A stretch of DNA of 21,307 nucleotides from Gammaproteobacteria bacterium (GCA_030599705.1 JAUVNM010000003.1:1-21307), one strand, 5' to 3'; shown: positions 6,885-16,238, numbered from the stretch's first letter. The notes: generated by a model from the sequence alone, not told the origin. Numbers and translations: made by a program.

Positions 6885-7604
6885 ATGCAATACAGGCGCA
6901 TACTCTTGAAGCTCAGCGGGGAAGCCCTGATGGGCGCGGGCAGCCACGGCATCGACCCGGATGTCATGATGCGCATCGCCAGCGAGATCCATGCCGTCTC
7001 TGCCGCCGGGGTGCAAACCGGGATTGTCATCGGCGGTGGCAATATCCTGCGCGGCGCAGGACTGGCGGCGAACGGGATGGATCGCGTGACCGGTGATCAC
7101 ATGGGAATGCTGGCTACGGTAATCAATGCGCTCGCACTGCAGGACGCACTTGAAAAGGCCGGGTCTGCCTGCCGGGTCATGTCGGCCCTGCAGATCAGCC
7201 AGGCCTGTGAGTCATACAGTCGTAGACGTGCCGTCAGTCATCTGGGAAAGGGCCGTGTTGTGGTGTTTGCGGCCGGTACCGGTAACCCGTTCTTCACGAC
7301 AGACTCGGCGGCCAGCCTGCGGGCAATCGAGATCGGGGCCGATCTCATGCTGAAGGCAACCAAGGTTGACGGCGTATACTCTGCCGATCCGGTAACGAAT
7401 GCGGATGCAACCCTGTTTGACAGGCTGACTTTTGATGAGGCGCTGGAGCGCAAGCTCGGGATCATGGATGCCACGGCCATGGTACTTTGCAGTGAAAACA
7501 ATATGCCGGTACGTGTCTTTAATATATTCGAGGTGGGCCATTTGGGCCGCGTTGTCGCCGGGGAAAATGTTGGCACACTGGTAGCACAGGAGATACCGGG
7601 ATGA
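6885..7604 (+). CDS. pyrH: Uridylate kinase (UMP kinase)
   Basis: PyrH phosphorylates UMP to UDP for pyrimidine nucleotide synthesis; the bacterial enzyme is a hexameric amino acid kinase-fold protein, regulated by GTP and UTP. The 239-residue length is normal. Motifs: RILLKLSGEAL (5-15, phosphate binding), VIGGGNILRGAGLAANGMDR, GDHMGMLATVINALALQ, and the substrate loop GTGNPFFTTDSAA. KATKVDGVYSADP completes the ATP-binding side. An AAAGGA ribosome site lies about 12 bases before ATG 6885. Its stop overlaps the frr start (ATGA), so the two are translationally coupled. Confidence 0.97.
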   Translation: MQYRRILLKLSGEALMGAGSHGIDPDVMMRIASEIHAVSAAGVQTGIVIGGGNILRGAGLAANGMDRVTGDHMGMLATVINALALQDALEKAGSACRVMSALQISQACESYSRRRAVSHLGKGRVVVFAAGTGNPFFTTDSAASLRAIEIGADLMLKATKVDGVYSADPVTNADATLFDRLTFDEALERKLGIMDATAMVLCSENNMPVRVFNIFEVGHLGRVVAGENVGTLVAQEIPG

Positions 7605-8158
7605 TTGATGATATAAAAAAGGATGCACGCGATCGTATGGGCAAGAGTATCGAGGCCCTGAAAGGCACGCTTGGCAAGGTCCGTACCGGGCGCGCCCATC
7701 CCAGTCTGCTGGATCACCTGTCGGTTGATTACTACGGCAGCGAGGTACCGATTTCTCAGGTTGCCAATATTGCAGTTGAAGATGCGCGCACCCTGTCCAT
7801 TACACCCTGGGAAAAGCCGATGATCCAGGTCATCGAGAAAGCGATCATGACCTCCAATCTGGGGCTGAATCCGGCAACGGCCGGCATGGTGATCCGGATT
7901 CCCATGCCGGCCCTGACTGAGGAGACCCGGCGTGAGCTAGTGAAGGTGGTACGCCATGATGCCGAGTCCGCGAAAGTGGCGATACGCAATATCCGCCGTG
8001 ATGCCAACACCGATTTCAAGGAACTGCTGAAGGAAAAGGAAATTTCGGAAGATGAAGAACACAAGGCGCAGGAGGAGATCCAGAATCTGACCAACGAGTT
8101 CGTCGGCAAGGTAGACCAGGTTGTTGAAGTAAAGGAAGCCGAGTTGATGGAGATCTAG
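7601..8158 (+). CDS. frr: Ribosome recycling factor
   Basis: RRF splits post-termination ribosomes together with EF-G. The 185-residue length is exactly that of the family. It begins with the helical segment MIDDIKKDARDRMGKSIEAL, contains KVRTGRAHPSLLD (the conserved RTGRA tip of helix 1), the small beta domain with VDYYGSEVPISQVANI and RTLSITPWEK, and the long C-terminal three-helix part with IRNIRRDANTDFKELLKEKEISEDE. The ATG overlaps the pyrH stop by four bases. Confidence 0.97.
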   Translation: MIDDIKKDARDRMGKSIEALKGTLGKVRTGRAHPSLLDHLSVDYYGSEVPISQVANIAVEDARTLSITPWEKPMIQVIEKAIMTSNLGLNPATAGMVIRIPMPALTEETRRELVKVVRHDAESAKVAIRNIRRDANTDFKELLKEKEISEDEEHKAQEEIQNLTNEFVGKVDQVVEVKEAELMEI

Positions 8159-8172
8159 ACTGCACTGATATC

Positions 8173-8904
8173 GTGAACGGCCTTCCACAACATATTGCCA
8201 TCATCATGGACGGTAACGGCCGCTGGGCGCGTTCCCGTATGTTGCCCCGTTATGTCGGGCATCGGGAAGGCGTCAAGGCGGTCAGGCGTATCGTCGAGGC
8301 ATGCCGGAACAAGGGAGTAAAGGTGCTGACGCTGTTTGCCTTCAGCAGCGAGAACTGGCGGCGGCCCAGCGATGAAGTCGGTTTGCTGATGGACCTGTTT
8401 ATCCGCACCCTGAAAAAAGAGATCGATACGCTGCACCGTAACGGTATCCGGGTACATTTCATTGGTGACCATTCCGCCTTTCCGAAGGATCTGCGTGAAC
8501 TTATCGTACAGGCAGAGGCAAGGACCAGGGCAAACTCGAAACTCGACCTGGTGATTGCGGCGAATTATGGCGGTCACTGGGATGTCACTGAAGCCTGCCG
8601 CCGCGTAGCGGTGCGGGTTGCAGCCGGCGAACTGAAGCCCGAAGAAATAACCACGGACATGATAGCCGGAGAGATAGCGCTTGCAGACCTGCCTGCTCCT
8701 GATCTGTTCATTCGCACCGGTGGCGAGCAGCGCATCAGTAACTTCCTGTTGTGGCAGCTTGCCTATACCGAGCTTTATTTTACCGAGACACTCTGGCCTG
8801 CTTTTAATGAACAGGCGCTTGACGAGGCCCTGGATTCCTATGCAAGACGGCAACGCCGCTTTGGCCAGACCGGCGAGCAGGTGGAGCAGCTCAAGGGTGC
8901 TTAA
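8173..8904 (+). CDS. uppS: Isoprenyl transferase (undecaprenyl diphosphate synthase)
   Basis: This cis-prenyltransferase extends farnesyl diphosphate with eight isopentenyl units to make the C55 carrier for peptidoglycan and O-antigen. All family blocks are present: HIAIIMDGNGRWA with the catalytic Asp at residue 13, LTLFAFSSENWRRP (53-66), LDLVIAANYGGHWDV, and the C-terminal DLFIRTGGEQRISNFLLWQ with YTELYF. The length, 243 residues, is typical. The start is GTG 8173, 14 bp after frr; it is the only codon that places the conserved block correctly, although no strong ribosome site precedes it. It overlaps the cdsA start by 8 bp. Confidence 0.95.
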   Translation: MNGLPQHIAIIMDGNGRWARSRMLPRYVGHREGVKAVRRIVEACRNKGVKVLTLFAFSSENWRRPSDEVGLLMDLFIRTLKKEIDTLHRNGIRVHFIGDHSAFPKDLRELIVQAEARTRANSKLDLVIAANYGGHWDVTEACRRVAVRVAAGELKPEEITTDMIAGEIALADLPAPDLFIRTGGEQRISNFLLWQLAYTELYFTETLWPAFNEQALDEALDSYARRQRRFGQTGEQVEQLKGA

Positions 8905-9700
8905 GGCACGGCTTATCTCGGCAGCGGTCATGGTGCCGCTGGTCGTTGCTGGAATACTCCTGTTGCCGACCCCGGCAATCGCACTGGTCATGGCACTGAT
9001 CATCGGCGCCGGCCTGTGGGAATGGAGCCGGATGGTGCCACTGCAGGCCACTATGGCGCAGTTTGCCTTTATCGGTGCCGGCCTGCTGCTGGCCGGGCTG
9101 GTCTGGATTGTGTCGCCGGCTGCCGTGATTTCACCGCTTTTGTTTGCTGCATTTCTCTGGTGGCTCTGGGTGCTGTACTGGTTGACGCACCCGGCGTTTT
9201 CCGCGCAGCCGGGGCTGAAAATCGTGGCCGGTTACCTGGTCATGCTGCCGGCATGGGCTGCCCTGGTCGTCCTGCACGGGCGCGCAGCAGATGGTCCGCT
9301 GATCACCCTGTACCTGCTGGTGGTGGTCTGGCTGGCGGACAGTGGCGCCTATTTTTCCGGGCGGCGCTGGGGTAACCGGAAACTGGCGCCGGTGATCAGT
9401 CCGGGCAAGACCTGGGAAGGGGTCTACGGCGCCATCGCCGCCAGCGCCTTGTTCGCCCTGGTAGCGGGGTTGCTGTACAGCCACTCCATGGTGTGGACGG
9501 CCGGGTTGATGCTGGTATCCATTGTAGCGGTGATGTTTTCTATCGTGGGCGACCTGCTGGAGAGCCTCATGAAGCGCCAGAGCGGGATCAAGGACAGCAG
9601 TCAACTTATTCCCGGGCATGGTGGAATCCTGGACCGCATCGACAGCCTGACAGCCGCAGCACCCGTTTTTCTGCTGGGACTGCAGTGGATGCAGCTCTGA
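8897..9700 (+). CDS. cdsA: Phosphatidate cytidylyltransferase (CDP-diglyceride synthase)
   Basis: CdsA makes CDP-diacylglycerol from CTP and phosphatidic acid in the inner membrane, the precursor of all phospholipids. The protein has about eight hydrophobic segments and the family signature near residues 223-250 (SLMKRQSGIKDS, then GHGGILDRIDS). I start it at GTG 8897 because the product then begins MLKARLISAAVMVPL, the form typical of the family; GGAG lies 10 bases upstream. This gives 267 residues. The open frame continues upstream to 8681 inside uppS, but that part (including ATG 8840) is uppS antiphase sequence without family resemblance. The start lies inside uppS by 8 bp. Confidence 0.94.
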   Translation: MLKARLISAAVMVPLVVAGILLLPTPAIALVMALIIGAGLWEWSRMVPLQATMAQFAFIGAGLLLAGLVWIVSPAAVISPLLFAAFLWWLWVLYWLTHPAFSAQPGLKIVAGYLVMLPAWAALVVLHGRAADGPLITLYLLVVVWLADSGAYFSGRRWGNRKLAPVISPGKTWEGVYGAIAASALFALVAGLLYSHSMVWTAGLMLVSIVAVMFSIVGDLLESLMKRQSGIKDSSQLIPGHGGILDRIDSLTAAAPVFLLGLQWMQL

Positions 9701-9739
9701 GTTTTCCGTTGAACCTGCAGTCGGAGTTATCAGACTTAC

Positions 9740-10957
9740 GTGACCGGTATGCAAGATAGACAACCTGCTGGTATCACCATACTGGGGGCAACCGGCTCGA
9801 TCGGCGTCAACACGCTCGATGTCGTGTCGCGTCACCCGGAGAGGTTCCGCGTGGTCGCGCTGACGGCGCATACCGATATCGACACCCTTGCCGCACAGTG
9901 CCGGCAGTTCCAGCCGCAATATGCGGTGATGGCAGATCCGGCAGCAGCAGAACAGCTGGAACAGCGCCTCGGCGCTACCGCCCCGGATGTGCAGGTGCTC
10001 GCGGGCAGCGCTGCCCTCGTCGAGGTAGCCGGCCTGCCCGAGGTTGATTATGTAATGGCAGCCATCGTTGGCGCGGCCGGCCTGTTGCCGTCACTGGAAG
10101 CGGCCCGGAAAGGCAAGCACGTCCTGCTGGCAAACAAGGAAGCACTGGTGATGTCCGGTGCGCTGTTCATGCAGGCGGTGCGTGATAACAATGCGGTACT
10201 GCTGCCGATTGACAGCGAACATAATGCGTTGCTCCAGTGCATGCCCGACCGCTATACAACGGGTAGCGTCCCGCCGGGCGTCAGCAGTATTACCCTCACG
10301 GCATCCGGCGGCCCGTTCCGGGAAACACCTGCCAGCAAACTGATGTCGGTTACGCCGGAACAGGCCTGCGCGCACCCGAATTGGGATATGGGCCGCAAGA
10401 TTTCAGTGGATTCGGCCACCATGATGAACAAGGGACTTGAAGTCATTGAAGCGGGCTGGCTGTTCGATCTTCCTGCGGCAAGCATCCGGGTGGTATTGCA
10501 TCCGCAGAGTATCCTGCATTCCATGGTGGAATACACCGACGGTTCGGTACTCGCGCAACTGGGTAATCCGGACATGCGCATACCGATCAGTCATGCACTG
10601 GGCTGGCCGGAGCGGATTGTCTCGGGTGCCGAGCCGCTGGATATTGCAGCCATCGGGCAGCTGCAGTTCAGCGCGCCCGATCTTGAACGGTTTCCATGTC
10701 TTGGGCTGGCTTTCGATGCATGGCGTGCCGGGGGGACCGCGCCGGCAATCCTGAATGCGGTAAACGAGGTGGCCGTCCAGGCATTTCTTGACCGGCAGCT
10801 TGCCTTTACCGATATACCCCGGGCCATCGCCTGGGTCATGGAACGCTCGGATGTGCAGGACGCCGGTTCCCTCGACACAGTACTCGCTGCTGATGCCCGT
10901 GCCCGCGAGCGGGCATCTGAATACCTGGCCAGCATTTCTCACCGGGTGGGCACATGA
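9740..10957 (+). CDS. dxr: 1-deoxy-D-xylulose 5-phosphate reductoisomerase
   Basis: Dxr carries out the committed step of the MEP isoprenoid pathway, converting DXP to MEP with NADPH; its products feed uppS. The N-terminal NADPH motif GATGSIG (residues 16-22) is followed by LANKEALVMSG (130-140), the metal ligands D158 and E160 in PIDSEHNA, the substrate loop SGGPFRE, and MGRKISVDSATMMNKGLEVIEA with E234 as third ligand. The 405-residue length fits. Start GTG 9740 has GGAG 14 bases upstream; ATG 9749 (MQDRQPAGITIL) is a close alternative. Placement after cdsA is the pseudomonad order rather than the enteric one. Its TGA overlaps the rseP ATG. Confidence 0.96.
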   Translation: MTGMQDRQPAGITILGATGSIGVNTLDVVSRHPERFRVVALTAHTDIDTLAAQCRQFQPQYAVMADPAAAEQLEQRLGATAPDVQVLAGSAALVEVAGLPEVDYVMAAIVGAAGLLPSLEAARKGKHVLLANKEALVMSGALFMQAVRDNNAVLLPIDSEHNALLQCMPDRYTTGSVPPGVSSITLTASGGPFRETPASKLMSVTPEQACAHPNWDMGRKISVDSATMMNKGLEVIEAGWLFDLPAASIRVVLHPQSILHSMVEYTDGSVLAQLGNPDMRIPISHALGWPERIVSGAEPLDIAAIGQLQFSAPDLERFPCLGLAFDAWRAGGTAPAILNAVNEVAVQAFLDRQLAFTDIPRAIAWVMERSDVQDAGSLDTVLAADARARERASEYLASISHRVGT

Positions 10958-12324
10958 GCAGTACGCTGCTTTCCATCGCCGCATTTGCTGTCGCGATTGG
11001 CGTACTCGTCACGGTCCACGAGTTCGGGCACTTCTGGGTTGCCAGGAAGATGGGTGTCAAGGTGTTGCGGTTTTCCATCGGCTTCGGGAAGCCGCTGTAC
11101 CGGAAAACAATCGGTGCGGATAATACCGAGCTGGTCATTGCCGCGATCCCGCTGGGCGGCTACGTGAAGATGCTGGATGAGCGCGAGGGTGAAGTCGCCG
11201 GGGATGAACTTGACAGGGCATTTAACCGCAAGTCACTGGGCGCACGGTTTGCCATCGTAGCTGCCGGGCCGGTCTTCAATTTCCTGTTCGCGATCGCGGC
11301 CTACTGGCTGATGTTTGTGAACGGTGTGCCGGGGTTGCGGCCGGTGATCGGCGAGGTGATGCCCTCAAGTTATGCGGCACAGGCGGGTTTCGTTGCCGGT
11401 GACGAAATTCTTGCCGTGGATGGCAAGCCGACACCGAGCTGGGAAGCCGCGCTGCTGGGACTGCTGGATGCCGGGCTGGAGGATCAGGCGGCGTTCAATG
11501 TGACTGTGCAGAGGCCGGCTGGCAATGAAACCGTACTCAGGGTCAGGCTGGATGAATCTGCACGTCTGCTGGGCACGGGGAGGGTGCTGGATAATTTCGG
11601 TATCAAACCCTGGCGGCCGTCCTGGCCTGCGGTGGTCGACCGGGTGGTTTCCGGCAGTCCCGGCGAACGGGCGGGCATGCAAGCGGGTGACCGTGTCATC
11701 AGTGCCGGTGATATCGCCATCGATGACTGGGGCCAGTGGGTAGCCTACGTGCGCAGCCGTCCGGGCGAGCGTATTCCTGTGATCATTGAAAGGGACGGTA
11801 CGCAGCTGGATCTGGTTGTCGTGCCGGAAGCCGTCCGTGATGACGGGGAAACCGTTGGCCGTATCGGCGTGTATGTGCGGGTTCCTGATGCCGGGCAGCA
11901 TGCCACAATGCGCGTCGTCGTGCGCCACGGTCTGCTTGCGGCGCTTCCGGCGGCCTTTGGCAAGACCTGGGACATGTCGACCCTGACATTGCGTACCCTG
12001 TGGAAGATGCTGACCGGGAAGGCCTCGGTTGAGAATCTGAGCGGGCCAATCAGCATCGCCCGCTACGCGGGTCAGTCGGCAGCCATCGGGTTTACCTCGT
12101 TTCTGGGTTTCCTGGCGATTGTCAGTATCAGCCTGGGTGTATTGAACCTGTTGCCAATCCCGATACTGGATGGCGGCCATCTGCTGTATTACATGATCGA
12201 GTTTTTCAAGGGCAGCCCGGTGTCCGAAACGACGCAGCTCGTTGGTCAGCGTATCGGGATATTTTTGTTGCTGGCATTGATGTCGCTGGCTTTTTACAAT
12301 GACCTTGCAAGGCTGCTTGGCTGA
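10954..12324 (+). CDS. rseP: Site-2 protease RseP (sigma-E regulator intramembrane protease)
   Basis: RseP cleaves the anti-sigma factor RseA within the inner membrane to release sigma-E when outer-membrane folding fails, and clears signal peptide remnants. The zinc motif HEFGH is at residues 22-26 in the first membrane segment, and the third ligand LDG at about 405-407 (NLLPIPILDGGH). Between them lie two PDZ domains (about 120-205 and 215-300; recognisable by GEVMPSSYAAQAGFVAGDEIL and RVVSGSPGERAGMQAGDRVI). The length, 456 residues, is usual. ATGA overlap with dxr. It sits directly before bamA, whose product helps fold the proteins that RseP signalling responds to. Confidence 0.96.
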   Translation: MSSTLLSIAAFAVAIGVLVTVHEFGHFWVARKMGVKVLRFSIGFGKPLYRKTIGADNTELVIAAIPLGGYVKMLDEREGEVAGDELDRAFNRKSLGARFAIVAAGPVFNFLFAIAAYWLMFVNGVPGLRPVIGEVMPSSYAAQAGFVAGDEILAVDGKPTPSWEAALLGLLDAGLEDQAAFNVTVQRPAGNETVLRVRLDESARLLGTGRVLDNFGIKPWRPSWPAVVDRVVSGSPGERAGMQAGDRVISAGDIAIDDWGQWVAYVRSRPGERIPVIIERDGTQLDLVVVPEAVRDDGETVGRIGVYVRVPDAGQHATMRVVVRHGLLAALPAAFGKTWDMSTLTLRTLWKMLTGKASVENLSGPISIARYAGQSAAIGFTSFLGFLAIVSISLGVLNLLPIPILDGGHLLYYMIEFFKGSPVSETTQLVGQRIGIFLLLALMSLAFYNDLARLLG

Positions 12325-12354
12325 GCTGGCCGTGGAGTCAGGCAACAACACTTA

Positions 12355-14634
12355 ATGAAAATCATCATCAGGATTTTCCTATTTTCACTGTTGTTGACGG
12401 GTGCAGCGCAGGCGTTCGAGCAGTTCAGGATTGCCGATATCCGTGTGGAGGGTCTGCAACGCATTTCCGCGGGGACCGTGTTCAACTACCTGCCGCTGAA
12501 AGTCGGCGACACGATTGATACTGAAGATTCGGCCAATGCAATCCGGGCCCTGTTTAAAACCGGTTTTTTCAATGATGTCTACCTGGAACGTGACGGCAAT
12601 GTACTCGTCGTATATGTCAAGGAACGCGCTGCCATCAGCAGCATCGAAATCACCGGCAACGTGGATCTGGATACCGAGCAGCTGCTCGAAGGACTCCAGG
12701 ACATCGGGCTGGCCGAAGGGCGTGTGTTCGACCGTTCCCTGCTGGACAAGGTGGAGCAGGAGCTCCAGCGCCAGTATTTCAGTCTTGGCAAGTACGCCGT
12801 GCGCATCGAGACCACCCTGACTCCGCTGGAAAGGAACCGGGTCGGTATCCTGATTGAGATATCAGAAGGCCAGGCGGCCCGGATCAAGCAAATCAATATC
12901 GTTGGTAACGAGCAGTACCGTGACAAGGATTTGCGTGACGATTTCACCCTTGATACCCCTTCGTTTTTATCCTTTATCACCAAGAGTGACCAGTATTCCA
13001 AGCAGAAGCTTTCGGCGGACCTCGAGACCCTGCGCTCGTTCTATCTTGACCGCGGTTACCTGAATTTCAATATCATGTCCACGCAGGTATCGATTACTCC
13101 TGACAAGAAAGATATCTATATCACGATCAATATATCGGAAGGGCAACAGTACAAGATCCGTGAGGTCACCCTGTCAGGGGAGCTGGTTGTTGAACCGGAA
13201 GAGCTGTTCCCGCTGGTGAAGATTAATCCGGGTGACATCTTTTCGCGCAAGCGGGTAACCGAGGCGGTCGATAGTATCAGTGAAAAACTCGGCGATCAGG
13301 GTTACGCATTTGCCAATGTGAACACGGTGCCTGACCTCGATGACGAGAAACAGGAGGTTGCACTTGCATTCTTTGTCGATCCAGGGAGCCGGGTATATGT
13401 CCGGCGCATCAATGTCGAAGGCAATGTCAGTACCCGGGATGAAGTGTTGCGCAGGGAAATGCGGCAGATGGAAGCGGGCTGGTTTTCTTCCAGCAAGGTA
13501 GAACGGTCGCGTACCCGCCTGCAGCGGCTGGGGTATTTCCAGGAAGTGAACGTCGAAACTCCGAGTGTTCCCGGTACCACGGACCAGGTTGACGTCAATT
13601 ACTCGGTTAGCGAAACCTCGTCGGGGAATGTAACTGCTGGGGCAGGCTTTTCGCAGTCATCCGGCATACTCTTCAATGCAAGTGTAACCCAGGACAACTT
13701 TCTTGGCAGCGGCAAACGTGTCAGTTTCAATTTCAATAACAGCAAGGTCAATACCATTTACAGCTTTTCCTATATGAACCCGTATTACACGATCAACGGC
13801 GTGAGTCGCGGGGTGGGTTTATTTTACAGAAAAACAGATGCGGATGAAGCCAATGTTTCCGACTACTCGACGGATGCCTACGGGGTCAATATAAGCTTCG
13901 GGGTCCCCGTCAATGAATTCGATACCGTCAGGCTGAACACCCAGTTCGAACATCTTGAACTTAAAGATAACAGCTCGTCGCCGCTGGAAGTGACCAAATT
14001 CCTGGATGACCATGGCAACAAGTACAACAGCCTGATCCTGACCGCTGGATGGTCGCACGATACCCGCAACAAGGCCATCTTTGCCGACCGGGGCGGCGTG
14101 CAGAGTTTTGGGATCGAGGCCACGGTACCGGGATCAGAGCTCGAGTACTACAAGCTGAATTACGATCAGAAACGCTACGTGCGGTTGACCAGGTACCTGA
14201 CGCTGCTCATGAAGGGAGAACTGGGCTATGGCGACGGTTACGGTGATTTCAATAATCTGCCGTTTTTCGAGAACTATTTTGCCGGTGGCGTGCGCTCGGT
14301 CCGTGGTTACGAGGACAACACGCTGGGCCCGGATGACTCGAAAGGCAACCCGATCGGTGGCGCATTCAAGCTGGTAGGTGGTGCGGAGATACTGTTTCCC
14401 ATACCGTTTTTAGAGGACAGCAACTCGTTCAGAACGAGTGCATTTGTTGATGTGGGCCAGGTCTACAAGGATGCGGAGAGTTTCAGTTCCTCGGATTTGC
14501 GTTATTCTGTCGGTGTCTCGGGTCTGTGGCTGTCGCCGATGGGTCCGCTGTCGGTCAGCATCGGGTTGCCGCTCAATGATAATAGCGGGGACGATGTGCA
14601 GCATTTCCAGTTTACAATTGGTACCCTGTACTAA
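12355..14634 (+). CDS. bamA: Outer-membrane protein assembly factor BamA
   Basis: BamA is the beta-barrel core of the BAM complex that inserts outer-membrane proteins. Residues 1-20 are a signal peptide (hydrophobic core IIIRIFLFSLLLT, cleavage after AQA). Five POTRA domains follow at about 22-91, 92-172, 175-263, 266-344 and 347-421, then a 16-strand barrel to the C-terminal beta-signal ending FQFTIGTLY with a terminal aromatic. The L6 loop motif reads VRGY (649-652) where most members have VRGF. The 759-residue length is somewhat shorter than the enterobacterial protein. The gene is 30 bp after rseP and 28 bp before skp. Confidence 0.97.
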   Translation: MKIIIRIFLFSLLLTGAAQAFEQFRIADIRVEGLQRISAGTVFNYLPLKVGDTIDTEDSANAIRALFKTGFFNDVYLERDGNVLVVYVKERAAISSIEITGNVDLDTEQLLEGLQDIGLAEGRVFDRSLLDKVEQELQRQYFSLGKYAVRIETTLTPLERNRVGILIEISEGQAARIKQINIVGNEQYRDKDLRDDFTLDTPSFLSFITKSDQYSKQKLSADLETLRSFYLDRGYLNFNIMSTQVSITPDKKDIYITINISEGQQYKIREVTLSGELVVEPEELFPLVKINPGDIFSRKRVTEAVDSISEKLGDQGYAFANVNTVPDLDDEKQEVALAFFVDPGSRVYVRRINVEGNVSTRDEVLRREMRQMEAGWFSSSKVERSRTRLQRLGYFQEVNVETPSVPGTTDQVDVNYSVSETSSGNVTAGAGFSQSSGILFNASVTQDNFLGSGKRVSFNFNNSKVNTIYSFSYMNPYYTINGVSRGVGLFYRKTDADEANVSDYSTDAYGVNISFGVPVNEFDTVRLNTQFEHLELKDNSSSPLEVTKFLDDHGNKYNSLILTAGWSHDTRNKAIFADRGGVQSFGIEATVPGSELEYYKLNYDQKRYVRLTRYLTLLMKGELGYGDGYGDFNNLPFFENYFAGGVRSVRGYEDNTLGPDDSKGNPIGGAFKLVGGAEILFPIPFLEDSNSFRTSAFVDVGQVYKDAESFSSSDLRYSVGVSGLWLSPMGPLSVSIGLPLNDNSGDDVQHFQFTIGTLY

Positions 14635-14662
14635 CAGTTGGTGACGAAAGTGGAGAAATATC

Positions 14663-15172
14663 TTGAATAGATCAAATACAGTAAAGATGTTGGTGGCAAT
14701 GCTTGTCATGAGTGCTTGCTACTCCGGCGGAGTGTCCGCCGAGATGAGGATCGGCTTTGTGGATACGGCCAAGTTGATGGAGGCGGCCCCCCAGGTCAAG
14801 GCGGCACAGAGCAAGATCGAGTCAGAATTTGCCCCCCGGGAAAAGGAGCTGGTCGATCTGCAGCGCGAGATTCGCACCCTGGATGAACGTCTGGCACGCG
14901 ATGGTACGGTCATGAGTGAATCGGAGAGGGCCAAGCTGGAGCGTAATATCCTCGGCAAGCGCAGGGACCTGAAAAGGTCACAGGAGGAGTTCCGCGATGA
15001 CCTGAATATCAGGCGTAACGAGGTGCTTGCAAAACTGCAGCGCGATGTTTTTGAGGCGGTCAATGCCTTTGCAAAAGAGCAGAAATACGATCTCATCCTG
15101 AGCCAGGGCGTGGTCTATTCGAGTGGGAAAATAGATATTACGGACGGAGTTCTGAAAAAACTGTCCAAGTAA
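14663..15172 (+). CDS. skp: Periplasmic chaperone Skp (OmpH family)
   Basis: Skp is a trimeric periplasmic holdase that carries unfolded outer-membrane proteins to BAM. The 169-residue product has an N-terminal signal (VKMLVAMLVMSACYSGGVSA), with likely cleavage before EMRIGFVDTAKLM, the family's opening beta strand. The long coiled-coil tentacles (about residues 45-135, rich in Glu/Lys/Arg) follow, then the closing strand YDLILSQGVVYSSGKIDIT. The start is TTG 14663, chosen because GGAG lies 7 bases upstream; ATG 14687 has no ribosome site. A Cys in SAC could be read as a weak lipobox, but signal peptidase I cleavage fits Skp better. Confidence 0.92.
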   Translation: MNRSNTVKMLVAMLVMSACYSGGVSAEMRIGFVDTAKLMEAAPQVKAAQSKIESEFAPREKELVDLQREIRTLDERLARDGTVMSESERAKLERNILGKRRDLKRSQEEFRDDLNIRRNEVLAKLQRDVFEAVNAFAKEQKYDLILSQGVVYSSGKIDITDGVLKKLSK

Positions 15173-15215
15173 CGCCGACCCTGACTGGCCGGAGCAAAGC
15201 GAGGTTACTATCCGG

Positions 15216-16238
15216 ATGGGGCTTGCATTGGGGGAACTGGCAAAATGCATTGGCGGTCAGCTGCAGGGTGATCCGGAATGCCTGATAACATCGGTAGCCA
15301 CACTGCAGGATGCCGGCGCCGGGGCAATCAGTTTCCTGGCAAACCCGCGTTACCGGAAATACCTGCACGGCACAAAGGCATCTGCCGTCATATTGTCCGC
15401 GGAGCATGCAGGTGAATGTCCGGCAGCGACGATTACCACACCCAACCCCTATGCGGCCTATGCGCGGGCTGCCAGGCTGCTGTTTCCTGCCAGCGGGGCA
15501 CGCCAGGGGGTGCATCCGAGCGCAATCGTCGGCTGCAACTGCCGTATCGATGATATGGCATGGATAGGCCCTCATTGCATCATCGAAGACGAGGTCACCA
15601 TCTCAGCCGGTGTGCAGTTGCAGGCGGGCTGTTTTATCGGCACGGGCAGCCGGATCGGTAATGAGACCACTATCGGTCCACAGGTTACGGTATGTTATGC
15701 AACCGATATCGGTGCGCGGGCAGTAATACACCCCGGGGTGGTTATTGGCAGTGACGGTTTCGGTCTTGCCAGTGATGATGAACGCTGGATCAAGGTGCCC
15801 CAGCTTGGCAGGGTGCGTATCGGGAGTGATGTCGAAATCGGCGCCAACACCACCATCGACAGGGGAACCCTGGGGGACACGATCATCGAGGACGGGGTGA
15901 AGCTCGATAACCAGGTGCAGGTTGCCCATAATGTGCGCATCGGCAAGCATACGGTGGTTGCCGGTTGTACCGGGATATCCGGAAGTACTGATATCGGGCA
16001 CCACTGCCGGATCGGCGGTGGCGTGGGTATACTTGGCCATCTGGAGATTGCCGACCATGTCACCGTAACCGCAATGTCCCTTGTGACAAAATCCATACCC
16101 GGGCCCGGCTCATATTCATCGGGGATGCCGGTGCAGGAGCATACGGCCTGGAACCGGAATGTAGGCAGCTTCAGGGAAATCGATAAACTGGTAAAAAAAC
16201 TGCGACAGCCGGGAAAACGTGCAGGCAAGACGGGATAA
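15216..16238 (+). CDS. lpxD: UDP-3-O-(3-hydroxyacyl)glucosamine N-acyltransferase
   Basis: LpxD adds the second (N-linked) hydroxyacyl chain from acyl-ACP in lipid A synthesis. The 340-residue length is normal. The N-terminal uridine-binding domain (about 1-100, with TSVATLQDAGAGAISFLANPRY) is followed by a left-handed parallel beta-helix of hexapeptide repeats (about 100-310, for example IGTGSRIGNETTIGP). The catalytic histidine is H238 in VQVAHNVRIG. A short C-terminal helix rich in Lys/Arg closes the protein. Start ATG 15216 has GAGG 11 bases upstream. The gene is 43 bp after skp and 76 bp before fabZ. Confidence 0.96.
   Translation: MGLALGELAKCIGGQLQGDPECLITSVATLQDAGAGAISFLANPRYRKYLHGTKASAVILSAEHAGECPAATITTPNPYAAYARAARLLFPASGARQGVHPSAIVGCNCRIDDMAWIGPHCIIEDEVTISAGVQLQAGCFIGTGSRIGNETTIGPQVTVCYATDIGARAVIHPGVVIGSDGFGLASDDERWIKVPQLGRVRIGSDVEIGANTTIDRGTLGDTIIEDGVKLDNQVQVAHNVRIGKHTVVAGCTGISGSTDIGHHCRIGGGVGILGHLEIADHVTVTAMSLVTKSIPGPGSYSSGMPVQEHTAWNRNVGSFREIDKLVKKLRQPGKRAGKTG

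Noticed and set aside
8681..8896. Longer cdsA reading frame beginning inside uppS
   Set aside because: The extra residues are out-of-phase uppS sequence; GTG 8897 gives the typical MLKARLISA start of the family.
9131..9919. 262-codon minus-strand frame opposite cdsA-dxr
   Set aside because: It crosses two certain genes and is rich in His/Gln/Arg as expected of an antisense frame.
11365..12351. 328-codon minus-strand frame opposite rseP
   Set aside because: It lies fully antisense to a certain gene with composition typical of GC-rich shadow frames.
14663..14740. Skp as a lipoprotein (Cys in MSAC)
   Set aside because: The -3 residue is Met rather than Leu/Val/Ile, and the VSA-EM site fits signal peptidase I and the family's mature start.
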